The notes beneath the pieces are model-generated. The model ran no database searches. It had not been told where the DNA came from and worked only from the letters and a program-made list of their open reading frames with translations. Positions 24,594 through 37,228 of a stretch of DNA of 64,000 bases are shown piece after piece. A program made the position numbers and the translations under genes. The first letter of the stretch is position 1; the number at the start of each line of letters is the position of its first letter. The DNA is from Plenodomus lindquistii (taxonomy: Eukaryota > Ascomycota > Dothideomycetes > Pleosporales > Leptosphaeriaceae): NCBI GenBank assembly GCA_025504975.1, contig JANUWI010000005.1, positions 992,001-1,056,000 on the forward strand, in the 5' to 3' direction.

Positions 24594-25361
24594 TCGCCAG
24601 ATCAAGGACATCCTGTCCTGACATGATTTTCTTTTGTTCATGCAGTTTTCGCATGGTGGTTTTGGCCGACGACATCGCAATGTCCTTTTTGAGTGCAGGA
24701 AAAGCGTCTCTTACGATCAATCATGTTATATACCCTCGTGTGCATATTCACGCTAGCATTACCATTACAAATTATCATCACTGCTTCATCTAAAGTTTAA
24801 TGATCGTTTTGTCTACGTTAGGTTTCAGCATGATTCAAGCCGCTTATCCTCCGCTGCTCCGCCCCCGTCCCCCCGACATGACCATACCACTGGGAAAGAT
24901 GAATTGCTATGAATAAAACCCGGGACGTCACTGCCGATCGCAAATACATAGTCTCTAAATGTCACCTGAGAATTGGTCAGCACGGATTCTGCGGACTGTA
25001 CAGACCCGTTTCCGAATACATCACATGCTTACATTGTGCAACGCCGAACACATAGCAGCCGCCTTCTGCAAAGACCAGTCAGCATCCAAGGAGGTTGAGT
25101 CAATAATGGAACAATAGCACACAGACAAGATGACAAAAAAAGGAAGAGCATCTTCAACTCTCCATTGTTTATATTCTCGCATCTCACACCATCTACACCA
25201 CCGCCGTCTACACAACACACACCATACATACATGCAACCCACTCAAAACAAGACGGCAATCTAAACCGCACTGTAGAAAACTTCAAAGCCAAAACAAAAA
25301 CAAAAAAAAACCAAAGCAGACTACATTGTCAAACCCCTCCTCTCAGACTATACCCGCAAGA
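24594..25361. other. Convergent intergenic region
   Basis: Lies between the 3' ends of two convergent genes. AT-rich 3' UTR-like sequence, with A-rich runs near 25295-25315. No gene or structured repeat supported. Confidence 0.5.
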
Positions 25362-26588
25362 TTAGTACTTGGGTGTCCTCCTCTTGGCCACGATGGCAGG
25401 GATGTTGGTTGGCTTGCCGTGCAGCTCCGTGATTGTGAACTTGTGGCCCTTGGACATGATGGGACTTGCTGGGTGCTGCTCCTCTGTCTCGTTCTTTGCT
25501 TGTTTTACGGATGCGTTGATGGGGTTGAGGGCGGGGGCTGCTACTGGGGCGGCGGTGGCGTTTGCGGCGCCGGACTGGGTGCCGACTTCGAGCATGTTGA
25601 TTTCGCCTGTTGTCATTGATTAGTATTTGTGGAATTTCTCAAACAGGGGGTGAGAAGAAAGAATGGACTGTGGACTGTGTGGAGAACTTACCAAGCTGGT
25701 TCTGGATAAAGCGCGAGTTGAACTTGACAACGCTCTTGATGCTGTTGAAGTCTGCAACGCTAATGTCGAGCGGGTCCTTGACGATGAGGAAGGTGACGCC
25801 CTCGGCGCAGGGAGGCGTAGTCAGGGAGCCAGAATACTGGAGGACGTCTGAGGATTCGATCTTGGAGAGAACGTCGCTGAAGTCGATGCCGCCCTCGATT
25901 GCGACCTTTGTTCCTGGTGTGGCGATCTTGGGGACAGACTCGGAGAGGGAGCGGATAATGGTGCTGGATTCGCCTTCGGCGACTTCAAACATTAGGGCTA
26001 CGACGGCGAGCTGGGTTGGGTCGGCTGGTGGGAGATGTTAGGGCCGAAGAATTCTTTTTCTTGTGAGGTTTGCATTTTGCAAAAGGGTAAACTTACCGAC
26101 GCCCTGGTGGACCATGTGGACTTCCAGAGGGTGGTATTCGCCGTTGAGGTGGTGCTCGGAGGGAGTGTGCATGTGGAATTGCACGAGTTGGAAGTCTGAG
26201 CCTGCGAAACTGGTGGTGCCGTTTACAATGACTTCGATGGTCGTTCCGAGGTTCTCGAACTCGACTTCCCCAGCAGGAATGTTCATGACGGGCTTCTCGG
26301 AAGCGACAGTGATGCTGGCATCTGGACGTTTGTTAGCTATGCTGCTTGTTTGGGTGCAAACATGTTTGCAGGTATGCAAGTACCAATGTTGATGGGCGAC
26401 TGGTTTGTTCCGGTCTTGCAGGCCTCATTCTCAGGCTCGAGGGATGCCCAGTTGAAAGGCCCGTTCAACGGTCCGTAGCCAAAGGTATTGACTTCGACTG
26501 TCTCTCCCTCTGCGCGCTTGAACATTGATAGTCCATGGGTGCAAGTAGCGGTTGCCGTCGAGGCAAGGAGCAAGATGTTGAAAAGCAT
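25362..26588 (-). CDS. Secreted alpha-class carbonic anhydrase
   Basis: Interconverts CO2 and bicarbonate outside the cell. The start at 26588 gives a signal peptide, LFNILLLASTATATCTHG, followed by a KR dibasic site (SMFKR). Spliced blocks read FGYGPLNGPFNWASLEP, TGTNQSPINIDASITVA, LVQFHMHTPSEHHLNGEYH, PLEVHMVHQGVADPTQLAVV, QYSGSLTTPPCAEGVTFLIV and FIQNQLGEINMLEVGTQSG. The three zinc histidines are the two in FHMHTPSEH and the first in EVHMVH; SLTTPPC is the substrate-pocket signature. At least three short introns join these blocks in frame. A tail of about 65 residues follows the catalytic domain, Ala/Pro/Asn-rich and then basic (IVAKRRTPKY). The KR-containing leader may be cut by a Kex2-like protease (inference). 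Confidence 0.93.
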
Positions 26589-29500
26589 ATTGGATAATGA
26601 GTGAGGGTCTGACTGGCAGAGAAGCTGGATAATAAAGCAGTAGAGAGTGACTTGGATACTTGTCAAAAGAGGTTCCGGATGTGCGGTTATGTATGCAGGT
26701 ACGAAAGAGGGAATTGACCAGCAACAACAAAAAGTGGGGAGGGGTGCTAGAGGAGATCAAGGTCAACCCGACAAGATTGAAAAGTGGGTACAAAGAGTGG
26801 CCGAAGATCGTGAAGAATAAGCCCGTCAGATGCAGTTACCAAGGCGTACTACACCTCTGGCTAGGAAAAGGACTGGTACGGAAGAATGGAAGTCTGAATG
26901 AAGGAAGAAGACAGAAAAAAAAACACAGGCACACAAGCAACTCTGAGATTGCAATACCAAGGTCCAAGATATACCAATTGCACACTACAGTCTTCCCCCT
27001 GGCATAGTCCAAGATCAACGCCTGCTCGTATGTTTTTGGTCCTTAGGCGCAAGCCAAGCTGCGTGAGCATGGCCAAGTCGAACAGTAAGAGCCCCCAGAG
27101 CCGCCATTGTGCTTGGAAGCGATGGCAGTGGTGCAATGACAGGAGTTTGTGGCGCCTAGATGGGGAATTTGCCAAGGCAGGATGGTGTTTAAGAAATGCC
27201 CAGCGCTATGCCACAGGGATCAAGACTCTGTGACAGGCCTTGTTATGCACGAGGGTCTGAGACGTGGGGACAGCGAGCAAGGGAGATAACATGTGGCGGT
27301 GCTGGGTTGAGGGTGCTGCGGTGGTAAATGTCGCCATGTCAGCATTGAGCAGGCGTGCAGCCAGCTCCTCGAGCTTTTGGCAATGCGATGATGAACAGCA
27401 TCGCCATGGCTCACATCAGCAGGCTCACCTCATCCATGAGCCATGCCGGCAGCTCAAACCTGACGACTCGCCGTTGCTTGTCGATCTAGAACCCCCAAGC
27501 ACGCGCCATGCAGAAAAGCCGTTAGAGTTCCCCAGTCTCCACTGCGAAACCCACATTTGGCCGTCTTGGTCCTGTTCTCCAACAGCATAGTGCAGTTGAA
27601 TTGGAGTCAGTAGCCGGGCATCCAGCTGTGCCAAGCTCGTTTCTGGCTACGCGTTTCGAAGTGGCGTGATTATGAGCGAGCAGGATGCGCAGACGCGAGC
27701 AACGTCTGAGGACCCTGACGTGGCGCACGCTCGGAACAAGCCGCATGTCTGGTCTACTGTCACGTTTCTTGTCCTGGCCCTCGCCTTCCTCGCCTCGTGC
27801 GCACCGAGACCTTTGGACATGACGGCCATTCCCAGCGACGGCGCGAATTCGAAAAGCCGTGAAACTACCATGCAATCAACCTCGACACTAGAGCCAACCG
27901 CCACACCGATGGTCGCGCTTGGCATCTCGAACGCGCCGTATCCAATGCAACTGCCTGATCGAACGGCACTCGAGACTAATGGCCGTCAACTCGACGACGC
28001 TGGACGAGCCCCCAGACGAGCCCCCAAGCACGGCGCATGCAGGGCCGTTGGTGTTGGCAGTGATTGTCGCTGTTCGCCAATGTGTCAACCTGAGGGCACT
28101 AGTCAAGGTTTAGCTGGCCACGTGTTTACCATGTCTCTTGTTTCGGGGTGATTCTGAGAGGCTGAAGCAGCTAGACATGGAAAACATCTTCGCGCATATC
28201 CAACCCCCGAGGCTCAGCAAGGTGCAACCTCCCCGCCAGAACCTTACCACAGCCTCGATTCATCCCCATAGCCACATCCCTGGGACAAAGGCGCCTCGAT
28301 TCCATCCCAAGTCCCAAGTCCCAAGTCCCACAACCAGCATTGCGCAATCAATGTCTCGCATGCTACCGCTCCTCTGGCCTTATGTTCGGTCGTACATCCA
28401 TGTGGTCTGAAATTGGCATTGGCAACATAACTTGCGCAACACGACTTCGCCGCCAAGCATCGCCATGATCCCCTTTCATCAATCTCGCCGCTATGGCCAT
28501 ACGTCTTCGATCGGCACCCCGTCCGATCGGGCGCTCGGGCTTGTTTTTCCTCGACTTTGTAACTATCAAAGAATTCGGCTCTACTATTGCATCTCAGCCT
28601 CTTCCACGCGGCTTGCATCCTCTGTTGTTCGGGACTTGGAAAGCCATGGCAGAGTCTCTGGTCCTGCAACTCTTACTGTCACGACGTACTAGAACACTTG
28701 GTGATTTCTTGAGTGCTTTGATTGCGCCCGGAGTCGCCGGACAGTGTCCTGACGACGCGCGTTGGAGCAGTAGCACGTATATCACTTGCCATGATGGGAC
28801 GACCGCCGTGACTTGAACAACCATCGCCGTCAACCCAAAGCGGACGAATTCCAACTACAAACATCCAGAAATGGCGGCACACTTCCTCCATGTGCTCAAG
28901 AGCTCGGTCCAAGGGTCCTGTATACGGATAGCAACCGTGCTTGAACCTTCGGCGCTTCTCGACTGGCATGCAGCAACACCCAGTCCACAGTATCTACTCA
29001 GAAGATTTAGATCCCGTAGCATCGACCGGGCCCGTGGAATTCCAGCACAGTCGGCCACATGTTGCCACGTCCCACCCAAGTCTGATGAGAAAGGGTCAAA
29101 TTAGTCCTGGCAATGGAGTCAGCGGAGTCAGCAAACCAAAGTGAAACTAGACTACTACGGTGTCACTACTATTGTTTGTAACAATGCCCACCTGACGATA
29201 TTAACTATTCGGAGGAAGTTTCATAGCTTGTTTCCACTCGCTGTGGCGATGACTTTTGGAAACACAGTATAGTTACGAGCATCTGCGGAAGTGACGATAG
29301 CCGCCTCGGACCGCACAATGTGTGTCCTTTGAAAATCAAGAAAGCTTTTGCACAAATTTTATGCATTCACTACCCTCCTGGTGTTCGGTAAAGTTTCGTG
29401 CGACTCCAATCACTAATACCCACGATGCTTATCAGCATTTAGGTCAGGAAAGTGAACCGCGATGCAGGAGCATACCTTGAGAAGATCGATCCCGACGACC

Positions 29501-29672
29501 AGTACGATCCCTTCCCCCCATGTTAAGCTTAATATTGTATCTACAATGGAGAGTAATCAACGCCAGATCCGTGGCTCTCTGCTTCCCCTCATCCACTCGA
29601 TTTACTGTGGTAAAATGCAAAAGTACTCCATGTTGGGCCGCGTACAGGGGTTTAAAATGACCGTGCGCGCAG

Positions 29673-29805
29673 ACGTTTAAACTGCCACAACTCTACTACA
29701 TCACAATAAAATTATTCGTAATAAACAAAGCACGTATTATTATCTGTAGCTAAAATGATAGTTTATTTTTACTTTTAAAAAATAGACGTGGGTGCATTTA
29801 AACGT
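29673..29805. repeat. AT-rich island with 9-bp inverted ends
   Basis: Begins acgtttaaa and ends tttaaacgt, an exact 9-bp inverted pair, with weaker similarity just inside both ends. The interior is very A/T-rich (runs such as aataaaattattcg and ttttaaaaaata) compared with its surroundings. Could be a degenerate small transposon or chance. Confidence 0.3.
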
Positions 29806-30468
29806 GATGCTGCTTAGTGGTAGTGTTCAAGCTCGCACGGGCGCCCTACATAGGGTACTTTTGCCTGTAACCGCAGTACATACTGTGTATAGTCAATAGC
29901 CAAGAGTCGGCACAATCCCTCGCCTTGGGGTCCTTGGTCTCCGAGTAGTCCTTATATAGCCCTGACCGATCCACGGGGAATATCATGCGTAGTAGTCAAC
30001 TCGGCTCGCATGCCTGGCCAAATTCCGCAAATTGCGGCTTTGGATCTGGGCAACCGTGGCATGCTCATTGGTCGAAAACGAAAACAGGGATGTAAGCCGA
30101 GATGATTTAATCCTTTTTACAACCCACGATCGGACTGCAGAAATTGGCATTACAAGCTAGAGATTCTCCAACTAAATACCTCCCGATGGACGTGTGAAGA
30201 TGCTCTTCTCGTTTTCTGCATGTACCTTGTGCCCGCTACCACCTGCGCAGCGTCACACTAACAAGCTTACAACATTATCCCATCAAACAGATCGTCTACA
30301 GTATAGCGTCTTTGTCGAACTGCAAGGTCTTCGACATCTATTCTCCGTCACACATAGCGCGTATTGGTGCTCCCGTAAAAGATGTTTCATCTCAACTGTC
30401 GTCTCTCGTGGCTACAGCAATCCATCCAAGTAACCAAAAATTGAAACAAATGTCTGTAGTAAACCATG

Positions 30469-30491
30469 CTCTCTCTCTCTCTCTCTCTCTC
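30469..30491. repeat. CT dinucleotide microsatellite
   Basis: Uninterrupted (CT)n run of about 11 units upstream of the EthD gene. Confidence 0.9.
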
Positions 30492-30756
30492 AATCAGGAA
30501 GTCAAAATCGCAACCTTGTCCGCCGCACCCCGAGAACCCCGCCCCCGCCATACAACAAGAGCAACGAACCCGGCATATCGCGGACCTGCCCCATAGAAAT
30601 ACATGTAGCCAACAATTGATATACACAGTAACGCACATGAAGATTACTACTCCTACAAGATAAAAAGCGTCTTCCATCTCCTCCAGAACATATCTCTCCC
30701 CCCATTCCCTCAAAAGCATCACATACATACATAACAACCAACGCAAACCTTACAGA

Positions 30757-30772
30757 CCCCCCCCCCCCCCCC
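30757..30772. repeat. C homopolymer
   Basis: Sixteen consecutive C residues followed by acccaccccacc, about 57 bp before the EthD start codon. Length may be uncertain in the assembly. Confidence 0.85.
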
Positions 30773-30829
30773 ACCCACCCCACCACAACAACCCACATCC
30801 ACAGCCAACCAAAATACACCCGTCAAAAA

Positions 30830-31156
30830 ATGCCCACCACCACCCTCACAGTCATCTACCCCACAGACCCCGACGCAAACTACGACATCGCCTACTACAA
30901 AACCAAACACATGCCGCTCTCCCTTGAGCTCTGGGGCGCATACGGCATGAAATCCTTCACCGTAACTACGTACGGGCCCGGCCTGGATGGCTCACCGCCT
31001 CCCTACGCGTTCAGCGCTACGTCGGTATGGGAGAGCAAGGAGGCGATTGGGCAGGCGCTGGCGGGACCAGGGATGCAGAAGGTTACGGCGGATGCGCAGA
31101 ATTTTACTACGAAGAGTGATAAGATGCCGGTGTTTTTGGTGGGGGAGATGGAGTGA
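30830..31156 (+). CDS. EthD-domain protein (small dimeric alpha-beta barrel)
   Basis: Single-exon protein of 108 residues starting at MPTTTLTVIYPTDPDANYDI. The layout TVIYP, then DIAYYKTKHMPLSLELWG, then YAFSATSVWESKEAIGQALA, then FLVGEME at the C-terminus matches the EthD family (YCII/dimeric alpha-beta barrel fold). The conserved His lies in YYKTKHMPL. EthD was named for a gene needed for ethyl tert-butyl ether degradation in bacteria; in fungi the proteins are widespread and of uncertain role, some acting in polyketide tailoring. No biosynthetic neighbours are present here, so a housekeeping or detoxification role is as likely. The G-rich tandem repeat follows directly. Confidence 0.88.
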   Translation: MPTTTLTVIYPTDPDANYDIAYYKTKHMPLSLELWGAYGMKSFTVTTYGPGLDGSPPPYAFSATSVWESKEAIGQALAGPGMQKVTADAQNFTTKSDKMPVFLVGEME

Positions 31157-31163
31157 AGAAAGG

Positions 31164-31190
31164 GTGGGGTGGGGTGGGGTGGGGTGGGGT
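31164..31190. repeat. GGGGT tandem repeat
   Basis: Five copies of ggggt immediately after the EthD stop codon. G-rich strand could form a quadruplex in the 3' UTR (inference). Confidence 0.8.
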
Positions 31191-31398
31191 AATGAGATGG
31201 AAGGAGGGGGGGATGTGGCGGTGAGCATAGCAAGCACAGCGAGTCCCGCGTCTGGGTTGATGATGGGAGGATATGTATTAAAATATAAATTCAGAAATGA
31301 AATGGTTGGTTGGATATCTTTTTGATTTATTATTATTGTTTCTGGTTTCGTCATCGCACCCGCCTACTGAAAGGCTTCTTGGATGCAACGAACTCTAC

Positions 31399-34397
31399 TC
31401 ATCTAACATGTCTATACCGCTCATAACTTGTGTCTTCGCTCCTCATTCTCCTGTGGGAATACCCGCCTGCGACACCAACGTCGCCGTCGTCGGGGCCGAC
31501 GAGCGGTTGCCGACTACTCGAGTGGTGCAGTACCTCTTCCATATCTGTCGGCGTACCAGGTCTACTCGCTTCGAAACCAACGTCTTGGAAGCCATCGCCC
31601 GCGCGCTGATACCCCTGCGCATACGACGTGCCCTGTTCCTCGTCAAACCTCGTGCGACTCGATGCTCGTGAGTGTGAAGGCGATCCGGAGTAGCGCTTCC
31701 CATACGGGCCGTTTTCAGTAAATGTAGTAAACGTAGATGGAGTGCCGGGCCGTGAACTCATGTCATCCGGTCTGCCGTATAATTGTCCCTCACCGCCAAA
31801 CTGCTCGCGGAACTCGGCGCGCTTCTTGAAGTTTTCAAAGTCGAGATCTTGTTCGGCGACTAACTCCATGCGTGGCATGTCGTCGCTGTTGCTACTGCTT
31901 GGTTTGCCAATATGCTCGTGGTTCATTTCGTCCATGTACAAGTCGCCGTAGCCTAGGGTGGCGGGTCTTGCGCGGTCGGTGGAGTGCTCATGGGGGTCTG
32001 AAAAGATTTGGTCGTGTTTGGCTGCGCCGCGGTGGCCGAAGATTTCTTTGAGGAGATGTTGCGATTTCGCGTGTACCATGGGCGTGAGAAGTTTCTTGTA
32101 CAAGGCCGGGTTGCCGTAGCGGACGCCGACTCTGTTGCTCTTGCGCTCTTTTACTTCGCCTACTGCGTGGCCGGTTTCCAGGTCTGAGTAGGGGATTGTA
32201 GAGTAGTACACCAGCTTGTCGTCAAAGGTGCGCTTGCAGTACCACTTGAAGGCGAATAGCAGAAATGGGAGCGGTACCATGGCGTACAACATATTACCAC
32301 TCTGGACAGAGTTGATTGATCCGACGCCTTGGGCACCGACCACAAGCGCGATGACAGCGTTGGCGAGGAGCACAGCAAAGAGCATGCGGTTCACTAGTAA
32401 TCTCCAGAAGCGACCTCCTGATTCAGTCTTGGTGATAAAGACGTATTGTAGCAGGTAGGTCTTGAAGATGCAGTCCATGGTAAAGTAGAAGGCCGTTACA
32501 GGCAAGATGATTGGTTGAAGAGCACCCATTGCCATACCGACTGTTGAAACAAACAAGCAATTGTTGTAATAGTCTGCATATGGGAACGGCATCGGTGCGC
32601 TCAATTCGATGAGCTCCCTTGGCGTGGGCGAGAAGAACGTGCGACGAAACCAGCTCCAGAGAAGCATCCAAACCTGTGACAGATCAATCGCCGCACCAAG
32701 ATTCCGTTGCATAGTCCATGTAAGCCAGAAAGTGGAAATGTTACAAAGACCAGTCATGACTTTGGTGAAGAGGTGACCGTCCACAATGGCATCCCAAACA
32801 CCCCGATCTTTAGCTGCAACGACAGCAGCAACGAATCGCCAGGCCGACCCAAAGACTGAGAATACCAAGAGATTGTTGATTACGAAGAACACGTACAAGC
32901 GTGCCGTCACGTGTCGCTCGCGCGAAGTCTTCGATACGTCGCCGGAGTGTGTGAAGAGTCGTCGGAATACGATGGGTACACCCATGTACATCAAAACTTG
33001 GACCAACGGGGCCACGATACCCTGCGCAATCGCCCAGCCTGTCGGATGAGCAAGCAAATTCCGTTGGAAAGCCGGCCAGACAAGTCCCAGGTGGGAGAAG
33101 TCGGACAAAAAAATCGAAGTGAGCAAGTTAGGAACAACAAAGGCGAATGTGAACAGGACGATGATGAAGCCATCCCAGAATGCGCGCACTCGACGTTTAC
33201 TGCGGCTCATTGAAAGGTTCTGCCATAGTAGATCGTGCGGCTTCGGCGCAAGGTAAACGTCACATCCTGCAGGTCCCTTCTTCCTCGAAGCATAAGCTAC
33301 CGCATGCGCATCCTCAATGTGCGTGTAGCTGGCGAATCCGTACGACATCGGGTTACGCATGTCCACACTTTCCCGAACTTCTTTGATTTTTACCTCCAGT
33401 CGTGCGATACGATCGGTGAGGTAGTCGATAGCATCCAGCTTCTCCTTCCCATGTACCGGAATGTCATCTTTCTTGGCTTTACACGTTGGGCGTTTGGCTG
33501 GCAGGTATTTCGGGTTGCGGAGGTACTTGGCCAAGTGCTGCTCGAGTTCGCGGACGGCATTATCATGGTCTTCGATCAACTTTGGCAGATCTTTGACGTT
33601 GCGACCAATGGCTGCACGCGGCATGGCGCTGATCTGCTTGGACTGTTCTACGAGATCGACAAGTCCAGCATCCGTTCGTGAAGTTTTCGGAATGTGCGTG
33701 AGGAGAAGGGTCCTCGAGTGCAAACTGGCCTTGTACTCTTGTGAGTTGAAATAAGCTCGTCGCAACTTTAACACAGCCTTGTAGTTATACCACAAAAAGA
33801 AGCATACGGTGAACTGGAGAAGGTATGCCACGACCACAAAGGCCCAAAACTTTGTTCCAAAGATGTATTGGGGTGTAATCTTCATCAGCGTCGGGATGTC
33901 ACCCCATTGCTGATAGAAGTTTGACCCTCCAACCACATTCACTGGGATCAAAATGCCGAGTCCGATGACAGTCAGGACCAGAAAGATATTCCGGATCATC
34001 CGCATGAATCGCAGAAAGACAACTGCATCGAGGCCAATCGTATTCACTAGATCCTGCTCCTTGACATCTTTTACTGCCGCCAGCCAACTGAACGGCTTTT
34101 TATCCAACTCTCGCGGTCGATGTTGCTCGTCTGCATGTTTCGCTCGCGGTGCGTAGATGTTCGAATTCCGTGGTCGAAGGAGACAAAAGGCGACGACTAG
34201 TAGGCCGGACAGAACGAAGGAGTAAACGATGGCTGCGTAGATGGAGCTTTGCTGGACCTGCGCACATGTTAGACTCCATCAACACTATGTGGTAGCGAGT
34301 GACGTTTCCTACTCACTTGTGCCTGGAATGGATCCGCGATCAAATCCAGAAACTTATCGGCTCCACTCTGTCCATCTGCGCGGCGCAGGACGTCCAT
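31399..34397 (-). CDS. CSC1/OSCA-family (DUF221) calcium-permeable channel-like membrane protein
   Basis: Multi-pass membrane protein of the CSC1/OSCA/TMEM63 family, osmotic- or stretch-gated cation channels. The start at 34397 gives MDVLRRADGQSGADKFLDL. A GT-AG intron at about 34264-34317 joins PFQAQ to VQQSSIYAAIVYSFVLSG, the first membrane helix. Next come LLRPRNSNIYAPRAKH (conserved cytosolic entry), IFLVLTVIGLGILIPVNVVG and FVVVAYLLQFTVCFFLWYNY, then the long cytoplasmic loop (SRTLLLTHIPKT, MSYGFASYTHIEDAHAVAY). The 7TM block includes DGFIIVLFTFAFVVPNLLTS, IVAPLVQVLMYMGVPIVFRR and YADYYNNCLFVSTVGMAMGA. The C-terminal tail is hydrophilic, Ser/Arg-rich, ending YERYRHVR. About 980 residues. 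An in-frame ATG at 34457 could extend the N-terminus by 20 residues. Other fungal paralogues of this family exist, so the exact orthologue is not assigned. Confidence 0.93.
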
Positions 34398-35414
34398 ACT
34401 GAAGGCCGGACTCGCCGGAACGAATGACGAAAAAAGAACGAACGAATCTTCACCCACCCAATAACGACCAACAAGCGCTATGCAAAAGAGACAAAAGTGA
34501 GTAAGCGAGAGAGAGAGGCTCAGATCAAGACAATAGTGAAAGGATATCCTTCAGGGTATGTACGCGTAACATCCCCAAATACGCTGTGCCGTTACATAAC
34601 GCTTTGTTGGGGTCGCATCCACAAGAGCATCCCGCCCATCGCCGCCAGAACCGACGTCATGCCGCGAATTAGTGTGAACGATGCTGTCTTTGCGAATCAG
34701 AAGCTTCGGCCGAACAGCGATTGATTGTCTCTGTTGGCAGGCCAGAGCGTGCTAAAAAAGCTTAATGCCTATTTTTGGATCACGGCATTGGGTGGGAGTG
34801 GAGAAATGTTGTTCTGGATCGAAGAAAATACAGATGACAAGACGTGCGGCTTGGCAAGGGTCCAGCGGGCAACAAAACTACGTGTATGGGTTGTGTGCGA
34901 GTTGTGCGCGGGGTGAGACCTGAGGCAGATGGTTGAGCTCATGTGATTGTTGTTGGGGTCATGCTGTTGACGTGCATACACACACCCTCCCACGATTGAT
35001 GTTCTAGATTGCTTGCTACATCGCTGAAGCAGAGAAACATGTTTGGGAAGAAAAGCCGGGAAATGCATGTCACGATGAGGCTCATTTGGCCAGATTATAT
35101 AGAGTATTTCTTCTGTAGGTGTAGCGCACCCTTACTGGTCTACAAAATATCGTGGTGCAGATCAAGTCGCAAAAATGATCTTCCACATGGAAACGTCGCT
35201 CATCCTAATGCTGCGTGGGGCCGTTCCTTCGTGTTGTACTCACGTTCGCATATGAAATGCTCGAATCACTTCCATTTTCCTCCGAAAACCCACAACGTCA
35301 ACAGCACAATGCCTCCAGACATGAGACCTGGCTTGACCTGACCATGAGGGCCCAAGATACTTTTCCAATCCATATGGAAGCCATCACATTAAGGGGGGCT
35401 AGCGTTTTTCTTCA
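34398..35414. other. Intergenic region, no gene supported
   Basis: About 1 kb between the channel gene's start and the 3' end of the WD40 gene, both on the minus strand. Only short frames without domain signal; should hold the channel promoter. Confidence 0.5.
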
Positions 35415-37187
35415 TCATAACTTGACGCCCCAGACTCCACGTCCACCTGCTACGCCCACCCACTCTCCCCCTTGCCCGGTGAGAGCACTTTGTGGAGCCC
35501 AGCTAATATTGCCAACTTCGTAGTCGCATCTCCAGCTAGCATGCGGCCCCTTCTGACCCACAGGAACGTTCTGTGCCCCGGCAGCTCCATTTGCAGAGTG
35601 TGTAGCTGCTGGTGCGGGCGGAGGCTGGGTCGAAGCGTGTTCACCGCTGATCACAGCACCATTGTTGGCATGTAGCAGGTCCCATATGAGGACAAGCGAG
35701 TCGTCACCACCAGATGCAAGCATGCCTCTTCTGGAAGGGTTCCACTCTATACTGTTGACAGCTGCGGAGTGTCCGCGAAGCTCAAGCAGTGCTTGGCCAG
35801 GCTGTCGAACGTCGAGGATGCGAATGAGGTTCGAGTCGGCGGCAAATGTAGCGAGCAAATGCGAATCGTGAGGAGAAGCGGCGAGACGGAGAAGTGGAGG
35901 CGCATACGACATGGTCTGTTGAGCTTTTGTAGGAGACATGCGACCGCTAGTTGGGGAACCTGTCACGAGGTTAGTACAGAAGCGGGCATTATGTGGTCGA
36001 GTACATGCCTCTATCTCGGTCTCCGCCTTTGTCGGATGGCTCGTAAATGATTGTGCTGTGCTCCAAACTTCGCAAATCGAACATTCGTACACTGCCATCT
36101 GCTCCACAGCTGACGAAAACGTCGACGCTTCCTGCGCAGAATCGTACATCAAAGACTTCTTTGTCATGTGCAATCAATTGCGTCTTGGCAGTAAGAGACG
36201 GGATATCCCAGATTGTGCAGGTGGTGTCTATGCTGGAGGTGATGATGAGCTTCGGAGACATGGTGTTCCAGTCCAGAGATGTCAATGGAGCGGTATGCTC
36301 GGGGGTCTTGGAATTAGAGAGGAGAGCAAGCGGAGTGAGCTTGGGAAGTTGGGGTTCGCGGGTGTTTACAGATGACGACCGCGAAATCGTATTACTCATT
36401 GTATTGCCAGAAGCCTGAGGGAGGGACCATAATCGCAAGTGGTCGCCAGACGTTGCGAGGAGATCTGTGGATTGCTTCTGAGAGGAGGGCGGCTCCCAGA
36501 GTATACGTGTAACAGGGAAAGAGCACGTCGCTTCTGCGATGGCACTGTATTCGATGCCATATGGGGTCGCGCCTGGGCCAGAGACGTCTTGAGGAGACAT
36601 GTGGGTGTCTAGGATGCGTATCTGGCGCCAATGTTAGCTAGCAAGGCTAGTAGACCCGAACACTACTCACAAAGTTGTGGTTGTCCTCGAGGTAGCTTCC
36701 AATGGCCATTTTCCCAGCGCTATTACCTCCTGGTACATTCCACTTGCACCAATCGTAGGCGTATATGCTCCAAGGCGCCAGGTAGTTGCTGTTGGATGCG
36801 ATCTTGTTCTGATCGCCAAGCATAGCATTACCATGACCGCCCATGCCCTCCTGGTCCATGGTCGAGTTGGCGCGCGGTCTGATGTCTGCTAGGCCGAGCG
36901 GAGAATGTGATGCAACGCCCGAAGGAGTGTTGGGATAGTACTTTTGCGCAGGTGTTCCGCTGGCGTACTTGGACTGCTCAGGGGTGCTGGAGAAGGGAAT
37001 GTATTTCTGGTCGGGGCCCAGGCCAGCTGGACTTGAGCGCGAGTAGGAATGCGAAGAATGTGGTGAGTGCTGCGATTGATTGAGGGTGTTGGAGCGGGTC
37101 GGCAGGGTGTATTGCTGGGCGTTGCTGGCTATTTGCGACTGGGTAGGCACGACGGGTGCGGTGTAGGATTGGGTCGAGGGTCCAGGA

Positions 37188-37228
<41 letters not shown>

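Larger units (their letters stand above)
26589..30829. other. 4.2-kb stretch with no convincing gene
   Basis: Between the carbonic anhydrase start and the EthD gene. Short overlapping frames occur on both strands, none with recognisable domains or splice structure. Local features are a triplicated cccaagt near 28306-28332, an AT-rich island at 29673-29805 with short inverted ends, and a CT microsatellite and C homopolymer at the right end. GC content looks ordinary over most of it, so it is not an obvious heavily RIP-mutated transposon block. Confidence 0.5.

Noticed and set aside
27490..28050. Two similar stretches (cccccaagcac followed by a catgcag) as a possible duplication
   Set aside because: Similarity is only about 20 bases with indels and does not extend; likely chance.
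27666..28151. 161-codon plus-strand frame with a hydrophobic stretch (VTFLVLALAFLASCAP)
   Set aside because: Overlapped by minus-strand frames of similar size, no domain, the rest is low-information; the hydrophobic run alone does not make a gene.
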